This document shows positions 1-8,750 of a stretch of 64,000 bases of DNA, one piece after another. The translations under genes were made by a program, and so were the position numbers. Source of the DNA: Helicobacter bilis (GTDB lineage Bacteria > Campylobacterota > Campylobacteria > Campylobacterales > Helicobacteraceae); NCBI RefSeq assembly GCF_001999985.1, contig NZ_CP019645.1:2418001-2482000 (forward strand), given 5' to 3'. The notes under the pieces are model-generated. The model had not been told where the DNA came from, made no database searches, and saw only the letters and a program-made list of their open reading frames with translations. The stretch's first letter is position 1. Each line of letters opens with the position of its first letter.

Positions 1-168
1 GGGATCAAAACCAGCCTTTACAATAAACTCTTCCCCCTTTTCATAGAATCTTGTTACTAAAGATTCTATATACTCTTTACCGATAAACTCCACACAGCCC
101 CGTTCAATTTCTCGCATGGCTTCTTGCACTTTTGCTTGTAGCGTAGAGTTGGCATTATTTGCTTGCAT
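1..168 (-). CDS. tyrS: Tyrosyl-tRNA synthetase, N-terminal part (gene runs off the window)
   Basis: The first 56 codons of a leftward gene, starting at an ATG (166-168) after an AAAAAGGAAT ribosome site. The peptide contains IERGCVEFIG and ends VKAGFDP, which matches the N-terminus of the epsilonproteobacterial TyrRS just before its HIGH-region motif. Known family role: charges tRNA-Tyr in the cytoplasm. The rest lies outside the window, so integrity cannot be judged. The leader carries an unexplained hairpin at 272-323. Confidence 0.85.
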   Translation of the reverse strand, partial: MQANNANSTLQAKVQEAMREIERGCVEFIGKEYIESLVTRFYEKGEEFIVKAGFDP

Positions 169-271
169 ACTATTGTATTCCTTTTTTGTTGCAATTTATC
201 TTTCAAATAGGTAATGATACTATGAAATTATAAAGATTTTTATAAACCATTAATGTTATTTTAAGTTTTTG

Positions 272-323
272 TTGAGAGCAGAGATCGCTTAAGTCCGAAC
301 GTGTGGGCTTTAGATCCTCTCAA
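272..323. other. Strong compound hairpin in the tyrS leader
   Basis: Nested complementary arms: TTGAGAG (272-278) with CTCTCAA (317-323), GATC (283-286) with GATC (313-316), and AAGTCC (291-296) with GGGCTT (305-310, with a G-U pair), around an 8-nt loop. It sits 104-155 nt before the tyrS start codon and between lhgO and tyrS. No T-run follows on either strand, so it is not a simple terminator. It could be a structured leader or a small RNA; I do not recognise the family. The rest of 169-460 is AT-rich and also holds a degenerate copy (about 396-417) of the dispersed repeat described at 41341. Confidence 0.35.
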
Positions 324-460
324 GCGAGGTATTTTGTAAAATCTAGGTCATTATTTTTTAGATGTTAGACAAAAATTTTTAAATCCCCGTTAGATGTTTC
401 ACTACATTCAACATGACAACCATGAGAAACTGGTTTTTGTTGCACCATGCGTCATCAACT

Positions 461-1660
461 TTATGCCTCAAGCATCTCTTTTACTTTTTCTAAAATATGT
501 GCACCTATTGGGATAGCAGAGGTTGCAGCTGGGCTTGGGGCATTACATACATGCACAGACCTTGGTGTATTCACAAAAAGAAAATCTTCGATTAATTCAC
601 CAGAGTTACTCACAGCTTGCGCACGCACACCAGCAGGATATGGGCTTAAATCTTCTTTTGTGAGTTTTGGGCAGTATTTTTGCACGAGTTTGAGATAGCC
701 ACCTTTGCAGAATGAATTTTTCATTTCAACAAGCCCGGTTTTTAGATTCTTATATATCACCTTTCTAATGCCAGAATGTGTTATCATCTCTGCAATATCA
801 TCGATAGAAATATCAGTTTTTGTGTATCCCTCGCGTTTAAAAGCAAGCACAGCGTTAGGACCAACCGTTACGCTCCCATCAATCATTCGTGTCAAATGCA
901 CTCCAAGAAAAGGCACACTAGGATCAGGGATAGGATAGATGAGATGCTTTACGATTTGATTATGCTGACTTTGCAAACGATAATATTCACCACGGAAAGG
1001 GCAAATAACAAAATCCGGTGTAATACCTAGCATTTTCACAAGTTTATCCGACATAAGCCCAGAGCAAGTAACAAGATAGCGGCTTTCATATTGTCCTTTT
1101 GTGGTTTGGACTATCATGCCTTGCGAGTGTTCTACTAAGCCCACAACCTCTGTGCTATAAAAGATACTTCCACCTTTTTCTTGAAAGCGTTTTGCCATAG
1201 CTTGCGTTACTTCCACATAGCTTACAATGCCGCTTGATGGGAAGAAAATACCCCCAAGCCCAGTGATATTTGGCTCTCTCTCTTGCAATTCTTTAGAATC
1301 TAGCCATGTGCGCTCTAATCCATTTGCCTCTGTGCGCTCCCACAATGCCTTCATACGCTCCATTTCAAGCGGTGTTGTTGCTACCAATAATTTACCGCAA
1401 ATGTCGTATTTAATCCCATTTTCATCGCAAAAAGCCTTTGTTGCCTTATTTCCCTCAAAGCAAAACTTCGCTTTCAAACTCCCGGGTGTATAATACACAC
1501 CCGCATGGATAACGCCACTATTATGCCCAGTTTGATGCTGCCCGGCAGTTGCCTCTTTCTCAAGCAACGCGACTTTCATGCCCGGATATGCGTCCATAAG
1601 CTGCATAGCGACAGACATACCGATAATACCACCACCAACAATAACAAAATCATATATCAT
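461..1660 (-). CDS. lhgO: L-2-hydroxyglutarate oxidase/dehydrogenase
   Basis: FAD-dependent oxidoreductase of the LhgO/YgaF (DAO) family, 399 aa, oxidising L-2-hydroxyglutarate to 2-oxoglutarate and passing electrons on, in E. coli to the membrane quinone pool. The N-terminus MIYDFVIVGGGIIGMS holds the dinucleotide-binding GxGxxG (residues 9-14), followed by the family signature GHNSGVIHAGVYY. I chose the ATG at 1658-1660 because AAGGGA precedes it and the FAD motif normally starts there; the frame stays open upstream to 1732. It lies downstream of glaH in the same direction, which matches the glutarate hydroxylase-LhgO pairing of E. coli (csiD-lhgO). Length is normal for the family. Confidence 0.9.
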   Translation of the reverse strand: MIYDFVIVGGGIIGMSVAMQLMDAYPGMKVALLEKEATAGQHQTGHNSGVIHAGVYYTPGSLKAKFCFEGNKATKAFCDENGIKYDICGKLLVATTPLEMERMKALWERTEANGLERTWLDSKELQEREPNITGLGGIFFPSSGIVSYVEVTQAMAKRFQEKGGSIFYSTEVVGLVEHSQGMIVQTTKGQYESRYLVTCSGLMSDKLVKMLGITPDFVICPFRGEYYRLQSQHNQIVKHLIYPIPDPSVPFLGVHLTRMIDGSVTVGPNAVLAFKREGYTKTDISIDDIAEMITHSGIRKVIYKNLKTGLVEMKNSFCKGGYLKLVQKYCPKLTKEDLSPYPAGVRAQAVSNSGELIEDFLFVNTPRSVHVCNAPSPAATSAIPIGAHILEKVKEMLEA

Positions 1661-2083
1661 ATTTTTCCCTTTACAACGCATGTGTAACACACATTTTTCT
1701 GACTTAGAATCTATAAGTTTAAGATTCTGCATTATAGCTTAAAATTGTATGTTAAAGATTGAAATCCCAAATTACTCACTACAATAAAGATCATTAAAAA
1801 AGAATCTGTAACCTAAAAACCACTATAAATGGTTTTATAGAATCTCATCTCTTGTCATGTTAAAACTTAGTTGAAATGTCTATCTTAGATTTTCCACCAA
1901 AATACCAAAAATGACAAGATTTTATCAGATTTCAAAACACTAGATCTAGAGACATGCTAGACTTAAAATAAAATCATGTCCAGCACACTTTGATTCAATA
2001 TTTATGTAGATAGAAATAAGTCTTGCAAACAAAATCTCTCATTGACTGATGAATTTCTTTGCTTACTTTATAAAATGCAACAA
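1661..2083. other. Intergenic region between glaH and lhgO
   Basis: 423 bp, AT-rich, no convincing reading frame. It contains a small hairpin (AAAACCA 1816-1822 with TGGTTTT 1830-1836). On the minus strand the stem is followed by a T-rich stretch, so it could be a weak terminator after glaH; this would put lhgO on its own promoter. Confidence 0.3.
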
Positions 2084-3049
2084 TTATATAGCTGCTTTTT
2101 TTAATCCATGATAGGCTTTAAAAGGGTTTGAAGTGAATGAGAAATAGCCTCTTTGACGCATAAGCTCTCTACGCAAATTCTCATGTCGCTCAAACTTATC
2201 TCTACCATGTAGCCAGAAAAGATTGTTGATAAGTAGGAATTGTCCCACTGGCACAGGGAATGATAGCTTATTCTTGCTATTTTCTAGTGAATCTCCCATA
2301 TCCGCAAGCCAAGTGCCTTCTTCATAATCTTTTGGCTGTGCAAATTGATCGATAAAAAGCATAACGGGACGACCATCAGCATCGACTTCAAATACTGGAT
2401 GATAAGCATCTTCTGTTACATTTTTACTTGGTGGTGCAGACCATTTAATAACGCGTTTTGCTAAATGATGATTGAAATATTTATCTAAATCTTCCCAATC
2501 ATCAAGGTGTAAAAGTTGAGAATCTCCACCTTTCATATTTTGCTCATCAATTTTATACATTAATACATAATCTGTGGTTTGATTCACATAAGTGCCATCG
2601 TTATGCAATTCAAGTGGCTTTTGTGGTTGGCGTAAATAGCTATCTGAATTATCAGTATTAACAACAGCCCATCTAGCATAATATTTGCCTGTCATGTCAT
2701 CAAAGTTTGAGCGACCTATTAAATGCACGAATGCGGTAGCAATTTTTACCATATCATCGCCTTGTGCTACATCATTAATGCCCTCTGGATTCACAAGCAA
2801 TGCCCCTTGATCTCTATTGCTTAGCGTGTTTTGCAATACTTTTTGCAATTTGTTATCGCATAGTTTATTAAGAATCTCCGCCACTCTGAATCGCAAGAAA
2901 GATTTATACTCAAGTGCTTGCACTGGATATTGCTCCACTTCTTTCAAAAATTGTGCAATAACCTCTTTCGTAAAAACCATTTCCAAAAGTTTTGGTGAAT
3001 ATTTAGAAGGTGTTACCTTAAACTGCTTATTCTCAAAAATACTTGCCAT
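2084..3049 (-). CDS. glaH: Glutarate 2-hydroxylase (CsiD/GlaH, Fe(II)/2OG dioxygenase)
   Basis: 321 aa, close to the usual CsiD/GlaH length of about 325. The enzyme hydroxylates glutarate to L-2-hydroxyglutarate using 2-oxoglutarate, oxygen and ferrous iron. The iron ligands are visible as H149-x-D151 (LELHNDGTY) and H281 (FWLHGRDKF); R293/R294 are candidates for the 2-oxoglutarate carboxylate contact. The product is the substrate of the LhgO encoded downstream, so the two form a complete glutarate to 2-oxoglutarate shunt. The ATG follows AGGAGAACG. No lysine-to-glutarate genes (davBA, gabT/D) are in the window. The upstream region has Fur-box-like AT motifs. Function is assigned from family similarity. 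Confidence 0.88.
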   Translation of the reverse strand: MASIFENKQFKVTPSKYSPKLLEMVFTKEVIAQFLKEVEQYPVQALEYKSFLRFRVAEILNKLCDNKLQKVLQNTLSNRDQGALLVNPEGINDVAQGDDMVKIATAFVHLIGRSNFDDMTGKYYARWAVVNTDNSDSYLRQPQKPLELHNDGTYVNQTTDYVLMYKIDEQNMKGGDSQLLHLDDWEDLDKYFNHHLAKRVIKWSAPPSKNVTEDAYHPVFEVDADGRPVMLFIDQFAQPKDYEEGTWLADMGDSLENSKNKLSFPVPVGQFLLINNLFWLHGRDKFERHENLRRELMRQRGYFSFTSNPFKAYHGLKKAAI

Positions 3050-3482
3050 GTCGTTCTCCTAAAATTGAAATACTTGCGATTGCAAGAGTGTTTGAGGATT
3101 TAAATCCTTGAAAGTAAGAATTGCATTTTAAACATTAATTTTAGCTTAAATTGATAATAATATACACTTTTTTATTTTGTAAAAATTATAAATTGTTACA
3201 TATTTACAAGTTTTAGTATAAAATTATCATTATTAGCTAAATAATAAGAAGAAAAAATAGGACATTGCGAGATTCTATAAAATTACACAGAAAAAAGCCT
3301 ATTTTACGATAAAAAGTATATAAAATACACTTTTTAGCACTTTTGTATTATGGAAAAATAGTTACAATTATAAACTAATAGAATATACAAATGTTACTTT
3401 ATGTAAAAATAGAATTGCAAAAAACATAATCAATAGATATCTCTTAAAATAAAACACAATTGGTATAAATCTCTACTAAAAC
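3050..3482. promoter_or_regulatory. Long AT-rich glaH upstream region with Fur-box-like motifs
   Basis: 433 bp without a credible gene. TTGATAATAATATAC (3151-3165) and AAATTATCATTATTAG (3221-3236) resemble pieces of the GATAATGATWATCATTATC Fur consensus, and GlaH is an iron enzyme, so iron-dependent control is conceivable. In a genome this AT-rich such matches are easily due to chance. Confidence 0.2.
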
Positions 3483-4115
3483 CTATCTCATTAAACGCAT
3501 TTGAGCAATAGTTGCCATCTCATCATGCTTAAAGATTCCAAAAAGACTAAGCAATGCAGTTTGCAAGGCATACATAGATTCTATGTCTGGGGATACTTGT
3601 GCGTTTGCTTTCACGCACACTCTTATTTCAAAGCCACAATGCCCCTGTGCTTTAGTCGCTTCTGTTTGTTGTTTATCAATGCGTATCTGCTTATCTTGAA
3701 AGTTCATTACTGCTTGATTAAATCTTAGACGCATATTAGATTCTGTGTTATCTTGTATTGGTTGGGCTTTTTGTGTCTCTTTATCTTTTTTAAGAGAAAA
3801 GCGTTTGGGCTTAAAGCTTGGGAGAAAATTTGTATAATATTGCAGTGAATCTGTAAATATAGAATCTGTTGGCTGTATCTCAATATCTATGCTTTGCAGG
3901 GCGATTTGATAGCATAGTGTAAAAATCTCGCTAGTCCTTTTTGCAGCTTCCACGCCTGAAGCGATGGCTATGTGGATATGCTTTGTATGTGTAGAATCTG
4001 CCATAAAGTTTGCAAAGCTTTGCGGCGATATGATAAGCAGTCCTGCGGCATTGCTTATTTGTTCCTTGCATGGCTTACTTGCGATATTTGCTAATCCCAT
4101 AGATATTGTATTCAT
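3483..4115 (-). CDS. Divergent MoaC-like protein lacking catalytic residues
   Basis: 210 aa. Two blocks match cyclic pyranopterin monophosphate synthase MoaC: AIASGVEAAKRTSEIFTLC (residues 50-68) and VSPDIESMYALQTALLSLF (174-192). Between them is a charged, Q/K-rich stretch (about 83-155) that is much longer than in ordinary MoaC. The conserved LCHP histidine is replaced (LCYQ, Y69), and the YDMCK aspartate position is glycine (FGIFK), although K196 remains. On family knowledge these are active-site positions (E. coli H77, D128, K131), so catalysis is doubtful. It starts 2 bp after the aminotransferase stop and is surely co-transcribed with it. It could be a moonlighting paralogue or a decaying copy. 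Confidence 0.6.
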   Translation of the reverse strand: MNTISMGLANIASKPCKEQISNAAGLLIISPQSFANFMADSTHTKHIHIAIASGVEAAKRTSEIFTLCYQIALQSIDIEIQPTDSIFTDSLQYYTNFLPSFKPKRFSLKKDKETQKAQPIQDNTESNMRLRFNQAVMNFQDKQIRIDKQQTEATKAQGHCGFEIRVCVKANAQVSPDIESMYALQTALLSLFGIFKHDEMATIAQMRLMR

Positions 4116-4117
4116 AG

Positions 4118-5329
4118 CTAATCTCTTTTTATGAAATCTTCATAGCATTCTTTTATATCTAATAGGGCTTTTCTCATTATATCTTCTTCATGTGTTAGGG
4201 CGATACGCACATATCCCATGCCGCTTTTCTCTCGTCCAAGAAACGAGCCGGGCAATACCTTATGTCCGCTTCTTTTATATAGCTCCTGTGTGAAAAGCAT
4301 ATCACTAGTAAAATCTTTTGGAATCTTATGTCTTGTATTTGCCACACATAGCCACAAATAAAATGTATAAGGATATACATGAGTATTTGGGAAAATCTCT
4401 TGTGCTATCTCTAGATTCTTAGCAAACTTTTTGCGTATGCTTTGCGCGTATTCATCTTCCTGCCATGCGATTATACTTGCCTTTTGTAAGGTTAGAGGCA
4501 TACTGATACCAACATAGGTGCGAAACACCTTATAATCTTTTAAGATATTAGAATCTCCAGCTATAAAGCCGCTTCTTAAACCCGGCGCAGAAAGCCGCTT
4601 TGAGATAGAGTTGATAACAAAGCTATTTTTAAACGAAGTATTGCCAATAGCCTTGCATGCTTCAAGTAAGCTAGGCGGGGCATTATCTTTGTAAATCTCA
4701 CTATAACACTCATCATTTACTAAAATAAAGTCATATTCAAGTGCGAGTTTTGCCCACTCCATAAGCTCTTCTCTATTTAGAATCTGTCCTGTTGGATTAT
4801 TTGGCGAGTTAAGGATAACCATGCTAACTTTTCTTAAATCAGATTCTAAAAGTTTGGGTTTAAAGTCATTTTGCTCATTTAGTGGCATATAAATCACATC
4901 GGCATGATTTGCAATCTGCGCGCCTTCATAGATTTGATAGAATGGATTTGGGAAAGCTAGTGTTGGCGTATTTTGCTTTTTACATATATCACTTGTGAAT
5001 ATAAAATGTGTGAAATTAAAAAGCACCTCTCTTGACCCAAATGTTGGGATTAACTCATCTTCTTTCAACGCGATATTAAATCGCTTATAAAAAAACTCTC
5101 GCTGGACTTCTGGTAGTTTAGAATCTAGTGTGGGATAATAGCGGATTAAGTTGGCATTATCGCATAGGGTTTTCACGACTTTTTCAGGCGATGGAAACGC
5201 TGGTTCACCTATGCTTAAATTTAAACCGCTGCTTGAATGTAGTTTGCAAGATTCAGTTTTATTGTCATTTGTATCGCAAGTTTCTAGTAATGCTCTTAAT
5301 TTCTCAAATGGATATGGATTGAAAGTCAA
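4118..5329 (-). CDS. dapC: PLP aminotransferase, succinyldiaminopimelate transaminase (DapC) type
   Basis: 403 aa fold-type I class I/II aminotransferase. Visible motifs: NSPNNPTG (174-181), the D206/Y209 pair in NDECYS, the Schiff-base lysine K244 in SISKRLSAPG, and the substrate-carboxylate region around R252. It resembles the epsilonproteobacterial proteins annotated as succinyldiaminopimelate transaminase, which act in the lysine/meso-diaminopimelate branch feeding peptidoglycan. Exact substrate cannot be read from sequence; other keto acids are possible. The next gene downstream, the MoaC-like protein, is almost contiguous. Confidence 0.75.
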   Translation of the reverse strand: MTFNPYPFEKLRALLETCDTNDNKTESCKLHSSSGLNLSIGEPAFPSPEKVVKTLCDNANLIRYYPTLDSKLPEVQREFFYKRFNIALKEDELIPTFGSREVLFNFTHFIFTSDICKKQNTPTLAFPNPFYQIYEGAQIANHADVIYMPLNEQNDFKPKLLESDLRKVSMVILNSPNNPTGQILNREELMEWAKLALEYDFILVNDECYSEIYKDNAPPSLLEACKAIGNTSFKNSFVINSISKRLSAPGLRSGFIAGDSNILKDYKVFRTYVGISMPLTLQKASIIAWQEDEYAQSIRKKFAKNLEIAQEIFPNTHVYPYTFYLWLCVANTRHKIPKDFTSDMLFTQELYKRSGHKVLPGSFLGREKSGMGYVRIALTHEEDIMRKALLDIKECYEDFIKRD

Positions 5330-5732
5330 AATTACTCCTTAATTATGAATGCAAAGTATTGCTATAATTCTAGCAAAAAATCATGTAAATTATAAGGGAT
5401 AATGTAAAAGTGTGTATAGCGCAAAACCTAATGAAATTTTATCTACCTTGCAAATTACGAAGAATTTCATATCGTGGGTTAGCAACAAGTTTTTTCTGCT
5501 TTGTATGTGTTTTGTGAGATTAAGTATCTTTCCATGCATATACATTCTAGTAAGACATAAAAATTTAATAAAAAATAACACACTCTAGCTACTTTGTAGA
5601 AGTTTATTTCAATGTAGAAAAATGCGATTTAAAAACTTAGATTCTTAAGCATGATTTAAGTTTTTCTGCATTACTATTTACTGCGATTTTAGAATCTAAA
5701 TTCTCTTTCTGTCACGCTTTGGAGTTATCTCT
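5330..5732. other. Intergenic region between divergent dapC and the EamA gene
   Basis: 403 bp, AT-rich, must hold both promoters. I see no RNA gene, repeat or convincing small ORF. Confidence 0.4.
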
Positions 5733-6611
5733 ATGAAAATTCTTATGATACTTGCTATGATGGGTTGGGGACTTGTGTGGCCCCTATCAAAGATTATGAG
5801 TGAAACGCTAAATCCCGAGCAAGCTTCATGCATCCGCTTTATTATCGTAAGCCTTAGCTTTTTACCGATTATGTATATCTATAAAATCCCCTTTAAGATT
5901 CCAAAAATAGCTCTTATACCTGTGCTACTTACAGGCATATTTAACACTGCTTATAGCTATCTTATGTATATGGGGCTATTGTATGGTGATGCGGGGAGTG
6001 CGGGGGTTATCGCGGAGGTTTTGCCAATCATTATTGCGGCGTTTTTGTATAGCTTTATGAAGCAAACGACATTGCTTAAAAGGGAGAAATGGGCGTTATT
6101 TTTTGGAATCTTAGCAGGTGTTTTTCTCATTAATTTATTTGAAAACTGGCGTGCAATATTTATGCCTTTTAATGTCATTTTTCTACTTGCAGCATTAGCA
6201 TGGGCTATGCTAATTATTAGCTCTCGTTATGCAACAGAATATGTATCTGCTATATCGCTAAGCTTTTATTCTAGTCTTTGCACAGCGCTTTTTTTGCTAC
6301 CTAGTTTTTTATACTATGGTCTTGCACCTTTGGGGGAAGTGGGTATGAATTTTTGGATTCTAGCCCTTATTGCTGCACTTTTTTGCACGACTTTTTCAAC
6401 AACGATTTATTATCGCGGCTTATATGTGCTGGGTGTAACACAAGGTGGGATTTATGCCCTGCTGACACCGCCTTCTGCACTCTTATTTGCATGGCTGATT
6501 TTAGATGAGATGCCACAAACACATACAATTATCGGGGGAATCATATCTATTTTTACTATCTATCTTATGAATTATTACAATCCAAAGCATTTTAGAATCT
6601 TTAAAAGTTAG
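5733..6611 (+). CDS. EamA/DMT-family drug-metabolite exporter
   Basis: 292 aa integral membrane protein with about ten hydrophobic segments arranged as two EamA repeats: the first begins MGWGLVWPLSKIMSE, the second near LAALAWAMLIISSRY. The C-terminal half shows the typical TFSTTIYYRGL and LLTPPSALLFAWLILDE signatures. Such proteins export or import amino acids, nucleosides or drugs; the substrate is not predictable. The start has GGAG eight bases upstream. The gene is convergent with bioC, and its end overlaps the bioC end by 4 bp (6608-6611). Confidence 0.85.
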   Translation: MKILMILAMMGWGLVWPLSKIMSETLNPEQASCIRFIIVSLSFLPIMYIYKIPFKIPKIALIPVLLTGIFNTAYSYLMYMGLLYGDAGSAGVIAEVLPIIIAAFLYSFMKQTTLLKREKWALFFGILAGVFLINLFENWRAIFMPFNVIFLLAALAWAMLIISSRYATEYVSAISLSFYSSLCTALFLLPSFLYYGLAPLGEVGMNFWILALIAALFCTTFSTTIYYRGLYVLGVTQGGIYALLTPPSALLFAWLILDEMPQTHTIIGGIISIFTIYLMNYYNPKHFRIFKS

Positions 6612-7321
6612 CATCTTTTAGCAAGGAAGCAGATGATATGATAAGTTAGTGTGTTGTTATAAAAATCTGTATATTGTGTCAGCCATGATTTTTTGATAAA
6701 GCGTGTTTGCAGGGCATTTACACCGCCTTTTTTGATATGGCGAAAGACTTCAAGTGGGCTTTCAAACGACAGAGAAATACGCTCTTCATGCCATGATAAT
6801 AGCTCAAAATCACTCTCTAAATGCTTTTTCATAACGCAAGATTCTATATAAGGCAGTCCTATGCCTGTAATCTCTTTTATCTCCCTAAAGTTATCAATAC
6901 CAAATGTACCAATCAGTAGAAAGCCTTGTGAAAGCAACATATGTTTTAGATTCTGTATAGTCTCAGCGAAAGGTAACCATTGCAAACATGCGTTTGAAGT
7001 GATTAGATTAAACTTTTGTGAGTAAATCTCTGTGAGTGCAATATTACGCATATCAAAGCAAAGATTCTGTGTATTTTGCGGTAGCTTTATGTCTTTATAT
7101 TCATTTATATCATTGCAAATATATTGCTTATAGTCTAGCTTTTGTGTCAGCATATAGGTAAGCTCACACTGCCCACAACCAAATTCAAAAATATGTGGAA
7201 AATCTTTTCTCTGTGTATCCAAAAGCATGGTTAGCAAGCATTCTCGCATATAGGCTTGAATGGGCGTGTTGTCTTTATAGCTTTGCTGGGCTTTTAAGAA
7301 ACGCTCTAGTTGATAGCACAT
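6608..7321 (-). CDS. bioC: Malonyl-ACP O-methyltransferase BioC
   Basis: SAM-dependent class I methyltransferase, about 237 aa. Motif I is IFEFGCGQCEL, and the LITSNACLQWL block resembles the BioC motif IVSNAALQWL. Known role: methylates malonyl-ACP so that fatty acid synthase can build the pimeloyl chain for biotin. It overlaps the upstream bioG, whose product removes the methyl ester, so the pair covers the entry and exit of the pathway. An ATG at 7331-7333 is also possible, but GGGAGGGG directly before the ATG at 7321 argues for the shorter form. Confidence 0.8.
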   Translation of the reverse strand: MCYQLERFLKAQQSYKDNTPIQAYMRECLLTMLLDTQRKDFPHIFEFGCGQCELTYMLTQKLDYKQYICNDINEYKDIKLPQNTQNLCFDMRNIALTEIYSQKFNLITSNACLQWLPFAETIQNLKHMLLSQGFLLIGTFGIDNFREIKEITGIGLPYIESCVMKKHLESDFELLSWHEERISLSFESPLEVFRHIKKGGVNALQTRFIKKSWLTQYTDFYNNTLTYHIICFLAKRC

Positions 7322-7950
7322 AGCCCCTCCCATGTATCAAAGGCAAAAAAGGGATAATGCCATGATGCCAACTCGCATATTGCACTTTTGCTATTTTCAA
7401 AGGCTTTGTGGCAGGTTTGCGGTAAAAAAAGTGTGTCATTTTTTGCAATATAGATTCTATCCCATGTAAGTGGTGTGTGTGGTGTAGTCATGCAAAAATC
7501 ATAAATACATTGCAATTCATCTTTTAAATGCGAGATAGAAGCGAAGTGAAAATCTTTAGCCATGTCTAGATTCTCTCCAAAAATAGCCCTTTTAAAGTCG
7601 TCTATATTAAGGTTTTTTATCGTATGGCGAAATATAGCGGGATTAATGCCTTTTAGTTTATCTATGCCAGATTCTGTGCCACTAAGGGCGATTTTGCGAG
7701 ATAAAGGTATGTGAGATAAAGGCAATCTGGCAGCTATGCTAACCCCCATAGAATAGGCTACAAGATAGATTGAATCATATTTCTCTAACTCTAAATTTAT
7801 ATCGAATGTAAAGTCAGTATAATCATGCAATAAAAGCACATTAGCTTTAGAATCTAAATGCGTGTAATGCGTGTAATGACTTGCAAAACCCGCAAAAAAG
7901 AGTATAAGAATCTTGCTATCTGTATTTTTATGTAGCCAGTATGTTTGCAT
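7306..7950 (-). CDS. bioG: Pimeloyl-ACP methyl ester esterase BioG (DUF452)
   Basis: 214 aa alpha/beta hydrolase of the DUF452/BioG family. The N-terminus KILILFFAGFASH gives the oxyanion-hole strand, AYSMGV (S67) the nucleophile elbow, and SWHYPFF near the end the catalytic histidine (H198), in the position of the BioG GHCPFF block. It should cleave pimeloyl-ACP methyl ester to pimeloyl-ACP before BioF. The 3' end overlaps bioC, indicating translational coupling. H. pylori uses the different esterase BioV, so the BioG type here is a lineage difference. Confidence 0.78.
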   Translation of the reverse strand: MQTYWLHKNTDSKILILFFAGFASHYTHYTHLDSKANVLLLHDYTDFTFDINLELEKYDSIYLVAYSMGVSIAARLPLSHIPLSRKIALSGTESGIDKLKGINPAIFRHTIKNLNIDDFKRAIFGENLDMAKDFHFASISHLKDELQCIYDFCMTTPHTPLTWDRIYIAKNDTLFLPQTCHKAFENSKSAICELASWHYPFFAFDTWEGLCAIN

Positions 7951-8098
7951 GATATAGCCTTTATGCTTTTGCTTTTGTAGTTTTATCGCAATGCAAATGG
8001 GTATTATACTGGATTATTAGATAAAAATGATTACTCTACTCCACAATAAATATATTGCGTAGCAACATATTTTATCAATAATGACCTGCATGGTATGG

Positions 8099-8539
8099 CT
8101 ACTCTGTTTTTAAGGCATACATTTTCTCTTCTACTTGTATATAATAATTTGCAATTTCTTGATATGCCTTCTCCCATGCCTGCAATATCTCTTTAGTTGC
8201 ATTTTCTTGCAACACATTTTCAATCGCTTTTATCAAACATGCTCCAACGATTGGGTAATGCTCTTTCTTTACATTTAATCTAACATGTGTTTTGCCAATG
8301 GATTCTATTTGCGAATGAATTGTGTCTAGATTCTCAATATTCATTGCAGCATGTAGTATTGCCATGGCGAGTGCCTTTGGCTGCTTACCATTTTGTTGTT
8401 TTGTCATATCAAACATAGTTTTAACTTGTGGATATTCATCAAATAAGATTCTATAAAATTCCTTTGTGATTGTTTCACCATGTGTTCTTAAAACCGGTAT
8501 TGTGCTTTTTACAATCTCTATTGTTTGTTTATCTAACAT
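8099..8539 (-). CDS. cgb: Single-domain globin, Cgb type (copy 1)
   Basis: 146 aa globin without a reductase domain, very similar in layout to Campylobacter jejuni Cgb, which detoxifies nitric oxide. Numbered from a TTG codon that immediately precedes the ATG, visible haem-pocket positions are Tyr30 (B10), Phe44 (CD1), Gln54 (E7 region) and the proximal His86 in GKTHVRLNV; KEHYPIVGACLIKAI is the conserved H-helix approach. The ATG at 8539 follows AAGGAT; the TTG is not needed as a start. Residues upstream of the last few are identical to copy 2 at 12876-13316; only the C-terminal residues (YALKTE here, YNSQII there) differ, because the duplicated block ends inside the last codons. Confidence 0.88.
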   Translation of the reverse strand: MLDKQTIEIVKSTIPVLRTHGETITKEFYRILFDEYPQVKTMFDMTKQQNGKQPKALAMAILHAAMNIENLDTIHSQIESIGKTHVRLNVKKEHYPIVGACLIKAIENVLQENATKEILQAWEKAYQEIANYYIQVEEKMYALKTE

Positions 8540-8613
8540 CAAAAATCCTTTATAATAAAATGTGATGTAATAATAAACAATAGTTTCAAAATAAAAATTG
8601 ATATATGTTAATA
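8117..8613. repeat. 497-bp direct repeat, left copy (globin gene plus upstream region)
   Basis: Identical to 12894-13390 at a constant offset of 4777 bp, except for two positions (G/A in an Asp codon, T/C in a Lys codon), both silent. It covers nearly the whole globin gene and about 74 bp upstream of its ATG. The two copies enclose two phase-variable genes. Confidence 0.97.
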
Positions 8614-8750
8614 ATCATAAAATTATCTTTTAGAAGTCATAAAAATAAGCACAATATAGAATCTATATAAAGCCAATCTAGAGCAAAAGCCACAAGATTC
8701 TATATTATTTGAAAAAAAGGAGGGGGCAAGATAATGTCAAAACTACACAA

